Below are positions 11,278-20,912 of a DNA stretch of 64,000 nt, piece after piece. Where the stretch lies: the NCBI RefSeq assembly GCF_004798865.1, contig NW_025335317.1:30268775-30332774 (forward strand), read 5' to 3'. Numbering within the stretch: the first letter of the stretch is position 1; each line of letters begins with the position of its first letter. The stretch comes from Varanus komodoensis. Its lineage: Eukaryota > Chordata > Lepidosauria > Squamata > Varanidae. Position numbers and translations under genes: made by a program. The notes beneath the pieces were generated by a model, which was not told the DNA's origin, did no database searches, and saw only the letters and a program-made list of their open reading frames with translations.

Positions 11278-11400
11278 CAATGACCTCCAGATAGTTTGGG
11301 TTTCAACTCCCATCACCTCCTGTCACCAAGAATGCTGGCAGTTGTACTCCAAGGTAGCTGAAGGCTGGAGGAGGCTTCATCCAGTATCAGGATTAAAAGG
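11278..11400. repeat. Short palindromic repeat (MITE-like), copy 1
   Basis: The left part 'gacctccagatagtttgggt' and 'tcaactcccatcac' is mirrored by the right part 'ggcagttgtactccaaggta' and 'gaaggctggagg', giving a fold-back element of about 110 bp. Related copies are at 17762-17865 and 54716-54805. The structure resembles a non-autonomous DNA transposon. Confidence 0.55.
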
Positions 11401-12061
11401 TTTGCTGACCTCCTGAATTGATCACCACACCCTGGAGGACTCCTGAGTGAGCACTTATGTAAACAACTCTGTCTGGATAGCAGTCCTTCTCCATAGCAAC
11501 CATGTGATTCCAGAAGCAGTAAGCTGGCTTTTATTTTGTGCCTTTTCAGTCCATGCTTCAAGGTTTTGTTCACTCTGGCCCACTCACTGCCAAATAATGA
11601 AGGCTTTTAAAGAGTCCTCACATGTCAGTCAGTGAGAGAATAAGCCATTTTCTCAAAGCTCGTCTCTAAAGAAATCCTTTGTATACATTGTGCTTGCTTT
11701 TGCGGGAAAAATGCACTAGTACTGAATGAGAGTGGATACAACAAAATCCATCCAAACCATTGCACACAGAGTCACACTCCCTTGCCAAGTGGCTGCATCA
11801 CTACCACCCACCAAGTCACAAAAATTTGGCAGTGCAGGAGGGGCAATAAGATAAATAGCCTGCTCTTAAAATCTAGAAGTGTAATTTGCTGCTGAAATTC
11901 AGCAGGGGAGGGGAGGGGCCTGGGGAGGAAATTGGCTATATGACCAATTGGGTCAAAATGGGCCTCTGCCACCACACTTTTGCTCTGAAAAACAGACTAC
12001 TTTTTCTTGACAATGAACTGCAGAATTCTGGACGTGAATTTAGTGGTGCACCATCAAATCT

Positions 12062-12838
12062 GGTGTTCCATGTGGATAAGTGCAAGGTCTTGCACTTGGG
12101 TCATAGGAATAGGTGTCATAGGTACAGGTTAGGTGACAAGTGGTTGGAGAGCAGCACTTGTGAAAGGGACCTCGGGGTACTGGTTGACTGCAGCCTTAAC
12201 ATGAGTCAGCAGTGTGATGCAGTGGTCAAGAGGGCGAATGCCACCCTTGGTTGCATAGCCAGAAGTGTGGCTTCTAGATCAAGAGAGGTATTACTACCAC
12301 TCTACACGACTCTGGTGCGCCCGCAATTGGAGCATTGTGTTCAGTTTTGGGCCCCTCATTACAGAAAGGATATAGCCAGGTTGGAGTCAGCGCAGCGTAG
12401 GGCCACAAGATTGGTGGTCGGTTTGCAGGGGATGGGGTATGAGGCGAAACTGAGGGAACTGGATCTCTTCAGCCTGGAGGAGACTCAGAGGGGATATGTT
12501 GGCGACATACAGGTATGTGAGGGGATGTCACATGGAGATGGGTAGAGACCTGTTCTCCCCTGCAGAGGAAGGCAGGACATGCTCCAACGGAGCAAAGCTC
12601 AGGGAACCACGGTTCCATTTGGATGCCAGGAAGCACTTCCTGACAGTCAGGACCCTGAAGGTGTGGAATGGGCTTCCACAAGAGGTCGTTGAGGCCCCAT
12701 CGGTGCGGGTGTTCAAGGATAGGCTGGACGTGCACATGGTGGGCATGTCGTGAGCAGAGCCGGCTGGTGCCAGAGGTCAGACTAGATAGCCTGGGAGACC
12801 CCTTCTGACTCGCTCTGTTTCTGTTTTTCTATTTTTCT
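12062..12838 (+). mobile_element. CR1 LINE 3' fragment
   Basis: The translation carries the ORF2 C-terminus: HVDKCKVLHLGHRNRCHRYR, CERDLGVLVDCSLNMSQQCD, RPQLEHCVQFWAPHYRKDIA and, after a frame change near 12480, MEMGRDLFSPAEEG to MHMVGMS-type text (here DVHMVGMS). The 3' UTR contains 'gtcagactagatagcctggg' and ends near 'ctgtttctgtttttctattt'. It is 5'-truncated within the RT thumb. It is the closest full alignment partner for judging what the 370-1092 gap should contain. Confidence 0.93.
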
Positions 12839-15039
12839 AAATTATGATGGGAACAGTGTAGAACCACTGAAAAGTCCAGGGGTGATCACATGCAGCCACA
12901 GGCTGCCCACACATAATCTAACATGACTGGATAAGAATTTGCAATGGGATGGATGACAAGGAAAGATTTCCCTACCTCTTCCACTGAAACATCTGAGAGT
13001 TTACAGGTCAGACTGTTAGAATAATTGTTTATGAGCCAAGTTAAGTGTTATGCTGATGCATACTCGAAATCCAGTCATATAGAACTCATGTGGCATTAGA
13101 GGTTCATCCACTATAATGGCCATCTTCCAAAAAGCTACTTAGGGGTCACACTAGGGACTTGCATTAGAACAGTGAAATATTTGGACTCCTTGTCAGTTTG
13201 AAAACACTTTACCATGCAGCACTGGGACAACTGTTTGAGAACTAGGGTTACTGAACAAGTTTCACAGTTCCTTAGATTCCGATGAGTGCACTGCATTTGT
13301 GGGGCTTGATCAATTAGATCTACATGTTCATTTAATTCACAAAGAAAAGTTATTGTGGGTTAGATTCAGCCTTAATGGGACCTAAATTAGACATGGCTAA
13401 CTCAGGTCCAATTTATGTCAGTGGGTCTATTCTAGGTATGAATATGGATCCAATCTAGGGGAAAATGTGTTTATACATAAGCACCTGCCTCCCTTTGAAA
13501 TGGCTGGACTGAGAAGTAACATATAAAGTCAAACATATGTCATACAATGTTACTAACAGCACAAACAGTACACACAGAAGTACTAAGAGCAGAGGGGCTT
13601 ACTGCAACATGAGTGTGAACAGGATTGCATAGATTTATTTTTGCACATCAGTAATGTCAAAATAATTGTGAAATGTGATGGTTTTTTATAAGTTGAAATA
13701 CGCATGGCTGCATGCTGACATAGACTGTGTCCAACTGATGTGAACAACTTTAGTTACCTGCTTGACGATTTTCTGTGTGCTACACTTCTCACTCATGGGG
13801 AATTTGAAGAAGAAACTATGGGACATACTAAGCATGAATGACAGAAAGAGGCCGCTGCACTACATTGATTTTTTCCCCTAAATATTCTAGAATTAAGCTG
13901 AATCCACTGCAATTCTTACAAGTGTGATCCTGGCCTGAGTTCAGTGGGCCTTAATCCCAAGTGTGTCTACAATTGTAGCCCATAAGTCATGTTGAAAAAC
14001 ATGGTTGATGCAGACATCTGGTGAGTTATCCGAATTTGCACTCTGTAGGTTTCAATTGTAGGGATTCCCTTTGAACAGCAGAGCCTTGGTTACAGGTAAT
14101 ATGGGTGATCTGACTTTGAACAATGAAGAGGTGAACAGAGGCTTGTTGTCACCCTCTTTACAAAGAGCCTGAGGATAAAATGCTGATTAACCCCTTCTGA
14201 GTTCAAGCTTGGTTATCCTCAACAAAAGAATGCATTTAATCACCAGAGAGCCTTCAGCAGCAAAAACAAAAGCCCTCTCACTCAGAATACCTTTCCATTC
14301 TTCCTCCAGTGTTTCTTTCCATGTTTCTTTCCATGTTTCTATGTCAAGACTGAATTATACAGCCCCTGTTCACTTTAGACGTGCCAGGCAAGGTGCACTT
14401 TGTACAACCATATCTATTGTGCGTACATCTCAATAGCCTGCACTGATTGTCTTTCGTGTGGCTGATAGTGAGAAATATTCTCAGTGCCATTGCAAGCTAA
14501 AATTAAACTCTCTGCTCTTTAAAAAATCAAATCAAACCTCAGAATTTCTAATAGAGGTGGGAGATGTAGATTTGCTTATATAAGATAAACAGGATTTCCT
14601 CTTCTCTTATTCAACATTGTTTATCCATGGCCTGCACACATGCCCAGTGTTTTCCTGAAGTCGAACAATATAACATTCTGTAGAAATTCTACAATAGAAA
14701 ATATCTATATTTTTAAGGGTGATAGGGAATCATAAACAAACCTGTTCAAGTATCTGTGCAGGAAAATTCTTGAAAAAGAAATGAGTGGGAGGAGAGGGTT
14801 AGAACCAGATAAAGAGGGGAATAAGAGTAGTCACTTCAAAAGAAACAAAGGTATGTTGTTCTAGGGAAAGTTATTGTTTTAGATTCGCTTTGGAAGTTGA
14901 TTTGGGTTGCAAAGCAGTTCGTGGCTTCCCCAGCAACTTTCCTGCTGTGCTTACAGAAGGTGAAAGGCTTTCCAGATAAACAAGAGTTACGGTAATCCGG
15001 GTTGCTCTACGAAGGCATGCCCAGGAGCAGGCAGCTATT
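12839..15039. other. Stretch between CR1 and the DPYSL4 short-isoform exon
   Basis: No exon recognised. Segments at about 13345-13450 and 13915-13985 resemble a dispersed palindromic repeat (motifs such as 'ttcagtgggccttaatccca') described at 36716-36800. A short 'gtttctttccat' duplication occurs at 14312-14335. Otherwise nothing visible. Confidence 0.5.
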
Positions 15040-16130
15040 TCTGGTGGGGGGACTGCCCGGCTAGGGGGAGACATGGGCTTGACTCCGCAAGACGAAACAC
15101 TTAGAGGTCTCCTGGTAGCGCGGCCGTCGTGCGCCAGATGAAGAAAGGAGAAGGAAGGAAGGAATTCCCGCCCCACCGCCTGCAGCCAGTCCCCGGCCGT
15201 GGCTGGCGGAAGCACACAAGCATCTCTCAACGGCGGAATCACTCCGTCTGCCCTTGTCTGCAGCCTCCGCTTCCCCTACTCTCCCAGCCCACCAGGACTG
15301 AACAGCTCCATCCATCCTTTATACAGCGCGCCGAAACCACGGTGTCCCCGCCGTTGTCTGGGCACAAAGCATCCCTGGATTCACCTCGGTGCAAAGACTC
15401 ATCATCTGACCCAGCCCGGCTGGGCCAGAACTCCCCTCTCGCTCCGGTTCTCTGCTTACCCCCAGCCACTTGGGCTACCCAGAAAGCCATAGGAGTCCAG
15501 CTCGGCTTTTTGGAACCCAGAAGCAGCGTCGTGGCATGTCTCCCGCCTGCGCCTAGGACGACTCACCGTTATCCGAGGAATGTTCTTCTTGCCTTGGTAC
15601 GACATCTTCTCCCAGGCCTGTCCTACCGGGGTAAGCTGCGTGGGAACAGCGGGGCGGCAGAAGAAAGGTGTCCTTTCTGGATCAGGCAGCGGCTGTGCAG
15701 GGCTCCCGGCGGGGAAGCAGCAGCTGGCCCTTGCGAAGGACTCTGCGCCGTGTGCCGCGGCGAGTGCGTGCGCGCCTCCCGCGCTGGTGGATTGTTCTGC
15801 CGCGGAGGGAGGGACGGACGGACGGAGGGAGAGGAAGAAAGCGAGAGAACGGCTCGGTGGCTCCCCCTGCCCTGCCAGCCCGCAGCTGCCACGCCGAGCA
15901 GCTGCCTGATTAGCATTCCACCTCCGTGCTGCAACCAGCAGCAGACAGGGCCCCAGACAGGCAGACGGCTCCCCAGAGCCGGGCGGGCCTCGACGGCAAG
16001 CCACTCCCCTGCCCAACAAAAGCCTGCGCCTTCCCTGGCGTGCCAACAAAGGACATGTGGCCGCCGCGGCCTCACCAAGTGCCGCCGGCGTGGCTGCTTC
16101 TGGTTCAGACACAAGACCGGAAACCGAGGG
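15040..16130 (-). promoter_or_regulatory. CpG island around the DPYSL4 short first exon
   Basis: This stretch of about 1.1 kb is much richer in G, C and CpG than the AT-rich sequence on either side, and it surrounds the 39-bp coding end of the short first exon (15567-15605). The position is what is expected for the promoter and 5' UTR of the short CRMP isoform. I could not place a TATA box or exact start site. A purine-rich stretch with GGAC repeats (about 15806-15840) lies upstream in gene orientation. Confidence 0.75.
15567..15605 (-). CDS. DPYSL4: DPYSL4 exon 1, short isoform (coding part)
   Basis: The minus-strand sequence encodes MSYQGKKNIPRIT (13 residues, phase 0) and is followed directly by a consensus donor GTGAGT (15566-15561). 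This is the diagnostic N-terminus of the short isoform of CRMP/DPYSL proteins and joins in frame to SDRLLIKGG of exon 2 at 7006. The ATG at 15605 has A at position -3. The exon lies in a CpG island, so it has its own promoter about 2.9 kb downstream of the long first exon. The sequence equals the DPYSL2/DPYSL3 start as I remember it, while mammalian DPYSL4 is recalled as MSFQGKKSIPRIT. The start alone therefore does not settle the paralog; exon 3 does. Confidence 0.95.
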
Positions 16131-16366
16131 GGTCTTTTGTGCTTGCTTTCGGGGAATGCACTCCGCCGGATCTCAAGGTTCTCTCCTCCTCTCTCCATTT
16201 TGGGTCCAAATCTCAATATTGCTCTTGGACTAACACATGAAGTAGATCTTCTTGGAAGTGAAACTTTTTTTTCTGAATAAGAGACTTCCCGGTAGGTTGG
16301 ACCCCAGAAGCACAAGAGACAAGTAACGATGAAGGGATATATTCGATGACACGAACGACACCCGAT

Positions 16367-16406
16367 CAGGTGCACGTTTGTTTTCCCAGGTGCACGTTTG
16401 TTTTCC
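16367..16406. repeat. 20-bp perfect tandem duplication
   Basis: The unit 'caggtgcacgtttgttttcc' occurs twice back to back (16367-16386 and 16387-16406). It contains the E-box-like CAGGTG. It lies about 0.8 kb upstream of the short-isoform ATG, so it may sit in the upstream regulatory region, but function is not shown. Confidence 0.9.
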
Positions 16407-17761
16407 AAGTGGAAGGCCCACTTTATTTAATGAGGCTTTGCTTCCCTCCAAGTCAGTGCAGCTTATGAGTCCATCTGCATTATTGTCCAGTAAAATTCAT
16501 GGTGGGGGACGGCAAGGAGGAGGGGCAGCTCAGTACAGCCCATCTCAGGCTCTCCCTTCAAATAAACCTGGAGATTTGCCTAGGATCTAATCACGAGGTC
16601 CTCGTCACCTGGATCAACACCTTAGGCATCCCTTCCCGAGGTAGCATATCACAGAAAGTGTGTAATTGTTAATAGTGGTGCATCTCTACTGCACCGTATA
16701 GGGATGGTATGAATTTAAATGGCTAAACCAGATAAGGATGCAGTAGGTAGATTCTATTTACAGTTCGAGCCATTTTATTTTTATTTTTTATTCATTACAT
16801 TTCTATTCTGACTGCTAGATGGGTCTTCCATATTCAGCCTGGATAGAAATGGTTCAGTCTGGTTTAGCATGGCTGAGAGTACCAGAAAGTAGGACTAAAC
16901 AAAAGGGAAGGTCAGTTGCCTGTCTCCATACCCTGCTTGTGGGCTTCTTGAAAATGTCTGAGTGACCTTTTTGAAAGACACAATACTGGCCTATTGCCTA
17001 GATGGAATATAGGTGCAATCCACCTGTTCATGCATATGAAGTTTTGCTGTGCTTTAATGAATTTAACTGTTTACATACACCATCCCCGCAAACCAAACAA
17101 GACTGTGTGTCTAGACACACACTTGCAAACTTTGGAAAACACTTCATGCATCTGGTAAAATGGACTTTTATGCAGCAAAGTTTTTCTTACAGCAAGGACA
17201 CAGACAGAAAAATGGCCTACTATTCCCAGCATAATAAGTAATAAGTTTGCCCTTAAACTGTCTAAGTCTTTAAGGTACATAAGACACATTGCTGTTTTTC
17301 CTGCCAACAGACTTAGATAAAATAAATAAATAAAGCTGTAGATTATAAGCAAAAAGAAGAATAGTGAAATAAGGATATAGGCAGACCATGGATCCTTGGT
17401 GTCCCATGGTGTTTCTAATTTGCTTTGCAAAACAACATGACTATTGACACCCACTCTGCCTGTGAGATGTGCATGGTGGCTTCAGTATTCCATCAAAAGA
17501 GACAAGGTTGGGCAAAGGATTAATAGAAAATTTGCATGCCAATCCCGCCATTCCAATGGACAATAGTAGACCAGAATTTTTAAAAAGCCACTTGGTTTCC
17601 ATTTATGGGACTGTTTTAGATTCTCTGAAATCAGTTGATTTTCAGAGTGAGAGAAGAAGACAGGGCCATCTTACTTTCAATTTTAGTTGATGCAGCTGGC
17701 TCATGATTATCTCCTGTAACCTCAGTAGCCTGGCAGGCCGCCTCCCCCCACCTGGTACACT

Positions 17762-17865
17762 CCAGATGCTTTGAATTACAATTCCCAAGATTCCTGGATA
17801 CTTGGCCATGCTGGTGGAGGCTGAGGGGAACTGAAACCCTAAATGTTGGAAGGGCACCAGGTGGA
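17762..17865. repeat. Short palindromic repeat (MITE-like), copy 2
   Basis: 'tccagatgctttgaattaca' with 'attcccaagattcctgg' on the left and 'ggggaactgaaaccctaaat' with 'gttggaagggcaccaggt' on the right form imperfect inverted arms. Same family as 11278-11400 and 54716-54805. Confidence 0.55.
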
Positions 17866-18175
17866 GGAAAGCAATACCAAGGCTTTGCTATGTCGTCAGA
17901 GGTGCTGCCCCCGCACTATCCAGCACCAAAGTGACTGCACTCCTGGCTTACAGAAGACCTAGATGTGAAATGCTTCTCTTGCCCTGTCATAAGACTGGCC
18001 CTTCCCTTTCAGATTTGCTTTAAAAATTCAAATATTATTAAATGCAACATTGAAACTGGTGAGGCGGGGGGACAGAGGAAGCATAGCTGGGTGAAAGCAT
18101 AGTGAAACACTGAACTTTTGCCTCACGGCTTTCTTCTTCCAATGACCATCCCTAGCATCTTCCCAGCCCCGTTAC

Positions 18176-18529
18176 CTGATTAAAGCCATTGGGCAATCTC
18201 ACTGCTCCTTCCTCTGAAGGTGGACAAGGCGGCAGTGGCCACGCTGCTATGAGGACAGGGGTACTTCTGCTCCCGCTGCTGCCTTCGCCCTGCCCATCAG
18301 ATCCGCTGGAAAGCTGGCTGAGATCTCCCTGTCTCAGCTTTTGGCTCCCTCGCTTCCCACCGCAGAGAGATTCAAAGTCCAGCGTCTTGTTTTCAAAGGC
18401 GTCCTCCACGTTGCAAAACATGCCTCCGTACTTCTGCCGGGGCTTGGGGCTGCCAGTGCCGAGCGCAGCAAAGTAAGTGGGAAGTTCCTCCTCCTTTTTC
18501 TCAGACTGCCGCTCCCTCGGATCGGCCAT
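18176..18529 (-). CDS. DPYSL4: DPYSL4 exon 1, long isoform
   Basis: The minus-strand frame starts at an ATG with a good context (gcagccATGg) and encodes 118 residues before a donor GTAACG (18175-18170), in phase 0 for exon 2. The N-terminus MADPRERQSEKKEEELPTYF is followed by GTGSPKPRQKYGGMFCNVED and AFENKTLDFESL. These are the conserved blocks of the long (A-type) CRMP isoforms: DPYSL2 long has GSGSPKPRQKFCGMF, and DPYSL3 long has RQKYGGMFCNVEGAFESKTLDF, both from memory. The C-terminal half is Ser/Gly-rich and probably disordered, as in the paralogs. It lies in a GC-rich stretch consistent with its own promoter. In-frame sequence past the donor soon stops (VTGLGRC then stop), supporting the splice. 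I recall that the mammalian DPYSL4 reference protein is usually the short form, so the long exon here is informative. Confidence 0.9.
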
Positions 18530-18880
18530 GGCTGCCAGCAGAGAATTGCTCGAGATCGGAGCTGCCTGCAGAGGATCACTCGGGACCGGAAAGAGCGGAG
18601 TGAAGCGTTGCCCTCAGGGAGCGCTGGAGAAGTAGCACTGGGTGGGGAAGGGAGTGTCTCAGTGAGGCAGAAGCTCACGCCGACTTCACTTGTGTCGTAT
18701 GTAACCACCTCGGCAGCCCCGCGATGCGTTAGGTAGAACGCTATTGGCCTCTGCCATGAGGCTGGCGGGGAGCTGTCCAGGGCCTGTGGTGCTGAAGCGG
18801 CCGTGAAGGAAGCTTTCATTTGGAGGACGTCTCCGCGAGTGGCCACCTGCAGGAGAATGTCTACGCTCTCACTTCAAGTG
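18176..18880 (-). promoter_or_regulatory. CpG-rich region with the DPYSL4 long-isoform promoter/5' UTR
   Basis: GC- and CpG-rich sequence covers the long first exon and about 350 bases upstream of its ATG. At about 18535-18592 a unit of roughly 28 bases is imperfectly duplicated ('gcagagaattgctcgagatc' and 'gcagaggatcactcgggacc'). An upstream ATG at 18846 opens a 170-codon frame that overlaps the CRMP frame. Whether it is transcribed depends on the unknown start site. Confidence 0.6.
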
Positions 18881-19882
18881 CCTTGCTTGGTGGAGACGAG
18901 GCAGAGGCTGGATTTTACTTCATTGCTGGAGCTGTGGTGGTCCCAGAGAAGAATAAAAACAAAAGAATCTAGTGACTGATTTTAATGAACTGATTATTCC
19001 CTTTACCAGAGTAATAATAAAAAGGTATACTATTTTATTAGGGGTTATCCAAAGGGGAGTTGTGACAAAAGTGAAGCACTTTTTCCTAAACATGCTGAAT
19101 CTGTTGGTTATTTGCATACCATTCAGTTGACAAACCTTTATCAAGTACAGACTAAATTTCAGGATTAATCTATGAAAACTCTCTTATGAAACTGGTGCTT
19201 TGTGTTACCTGCAGTTTTCAGTTTCCCCATATTGTCCTAGTATGGTGAAAATAAAAATAACAAATAAAAATGATTTTATTGTCAACACAGTTTTAATATG
19301 ATGTCTAGTACATAATTTGATTATATCATTTGGATCATGGAAAAATGTAATGAATTATCTCTGGTTTTTTAATTCAAGTTAATTGATTCTTCTTGCTAAT
19401 CAAACTTTAGGGCAATATTATATAAATTTAGGTCCCTATATAAAATATCTAGATTTAGAATTTCATGTTGAATAAAGTAATAACAGTCCAATGTAAGGTT
19501 TTCTGTTGCAGCTGCTGGTAGCCTTAGGACTCAAACTGCCTCCAGTTTTACATAATTTCTTTCCCTGTTGTTTCAGCAGATAAAGGATTATCACTCTAGT
19601 AAAGTGTTTTCAGAATTAGGTCATCATACTGTAATGCAAGCAGAAAGCCTGAACCAATGTTTTTGGCTTTCAAACAAGCAGGAATAGGAGAAATGCCATT
19701 CATTCATTATCTGAGTCACTCCTTTCAATTAAGTCCTGTAAGTTCTCAGGAATCCACTTATCAGGAAGTTTCCTATGTGCAAGTAATTGCTATATTTGTT
19801 TTTAATAAAACATTAATTATTAAAACAATAAAAACGCATCACTATAATAAATTGCTAAACACATCACATCATTACCTGGATA
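18881..19882. other. Intergenic stretch upstream of DPYSL4
   Basis: AT-rich sequence with no recognised exon, RNA or repeat family. Confidence 0.5.
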
Positions 19883-20422
19883 AGCATTGCCTTGCAATGG
19901 TGACCAGTGCTCTGGTAACTTCCCAACTGTATGTTTGTGACACACTCTACATGGGGCTGCCCTTGAAGATGATCTGGATACTTCAGCTGGTTCAGAATAG
20001 AGCGCCCAGGAGATTAACAAGAACCAGCATGTACTTGCATATAACATTGGTCCTCTATCACTTACACTGGCTGCCAATTGAAGTTTGGGCCCAATTTAAG
20101 GTGCTGGTGATGACCTATAAAGGCCTAAATGGCTTGGATCCTGGATAACTGAAGGAGTGCCTTCTTCACTCTATGCCCTCCCATCTCTTGATGGGTGGAG
20201 GTCTGAGGTGGAGGAGCCCTCCTTGAAAAAGATTAGGAGGGTAATTACCCAGAGGAGGGCACCCTGACTGTGGAATATGCTCCCCAGAGAGGTTCACCTG
20301 GTGCCAATGCTTTTTTCTTTTCAGAGCCAGGAGAAAACCTTTTTATTATGCTGTTATTTTAATGTTTAATTGGGTTTAATTGTGATTTTATTGTGAATTG
20401 CTGGATGCTGTGCCATTTTTAT
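19883..20422 (+). mobile_element. L2-type LINE 3' fragment
   Basis: The translation contains CDTLYMGLPLKMIWILQLVQNRAPRRLTRTS, HITLVLYHLHWLPIEVWAQF and KVLVMTYKGLNGLDPG, the C-terminal thumb region of L2-like LINEs (LQLVQN.A.R.LT and LHWLPV..RI.FK). An AT-rich 3' UTR follows. The copy is 5'-truncated and ends where a CR1 tail begins at 20423. Confidence 0.85.
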
Positions 20423-20764
20423 GAGGGGGGACATTATATCCCTCTATAAGTACCTCAAAGGCTGTCACAAAGTGGAAGTTCAAGATCTCTTCTTGCTAAT
20501 ACCAGAGTGTATGACACAGAATAATCAATTCAAGTTGTGACAACCCAGATTCAGGCTGATCATCAGGGAAAGCTTCCTCACTGTCAGAGCAATACGACAG
20601 TGGAAGCAGGTGCCTAGAGAGGTGGTGGGCTCTTCCATTCTAGAGACTTTCAAAAAGAAGCTTGACAGCCGCCTGAGAGGGATGGTGTAACTTGGTGTCT
20701 TGCAACAGCAGGGGTTAGACTCAATGGCTTTCATGGCCCCTTCCAACTCTAGTATTCTATGATT
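20423..20764 (+). mobile_element. CR1 LINE 3' end
   Basis: Starts in the ORF2 C-terminus ('gggggacattatatccctct') and includes text equivalent to NNQFKL-type and DSRLRGMV-type residues. It ends with 'ttcatggccccttccaactc' and 'tattctatgatt'. It is the lineage of the 2440-5276 copy. Confidence 0.9.
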
Positions 20765-20912
20765 TTGTGGCAGTGGAACCATTTGCCAAGAGAAGCCATG
20801 AACTCTCCTACACAAGAGACATTCAAGGCAAAGGTGGACAGTCATCTGAGTGGGACGGTTGACTTGGCATCCTGCACCCCTTTTGCCCCTACTATTCTAT
20901 GAATCTATGAAG
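20765..20912 (+). mobile_element. Second CR1 3' end, tandem to the first
   Basis: Repeats the terminal region ('tggcagtggaaccatttgcc', 'gtggacagtcatctgagtgg', then 'cccctactattctatgaatc'). It begins where the preceding copy ends, so two tails lie head to tail. This could be an insertion into the older tail or a local duplication followed by divergence. Confidence 0.8.

Larger units (their letters stand above)
9621..12061. other. DPYSL4 intronic stretch
   Basis: Mostly unique-looking AT-rich sequence. Two items stand out and are listed separately: an exon-like frame at 9997-10118 and a short palindromic repeat at 11278-11400. No other gene, RNA or repeat is recognised. Confidence 0.55.
16131..18175. 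other. Stretch between the two DPYSL4 first exons
   Basis: Intronic for the long isoform and upstream of the short-isoform promoter. It holds a 20-bp tandem duplication (16367-16406) and a palindromic MITE-like repeat (17762-17865). No other exon is recognised. Confidence 0.55.

Noticed and set aside
15129-16280. Long plus-strand frame of 383 codons and a minus-strand frame of 261 codons around the CpG island
   Set aside because: Long frames on both strands are expected in GC-rich DNA with few stop codons. Only the MSYQGKKNIPRIT segment has splice support and family homology.
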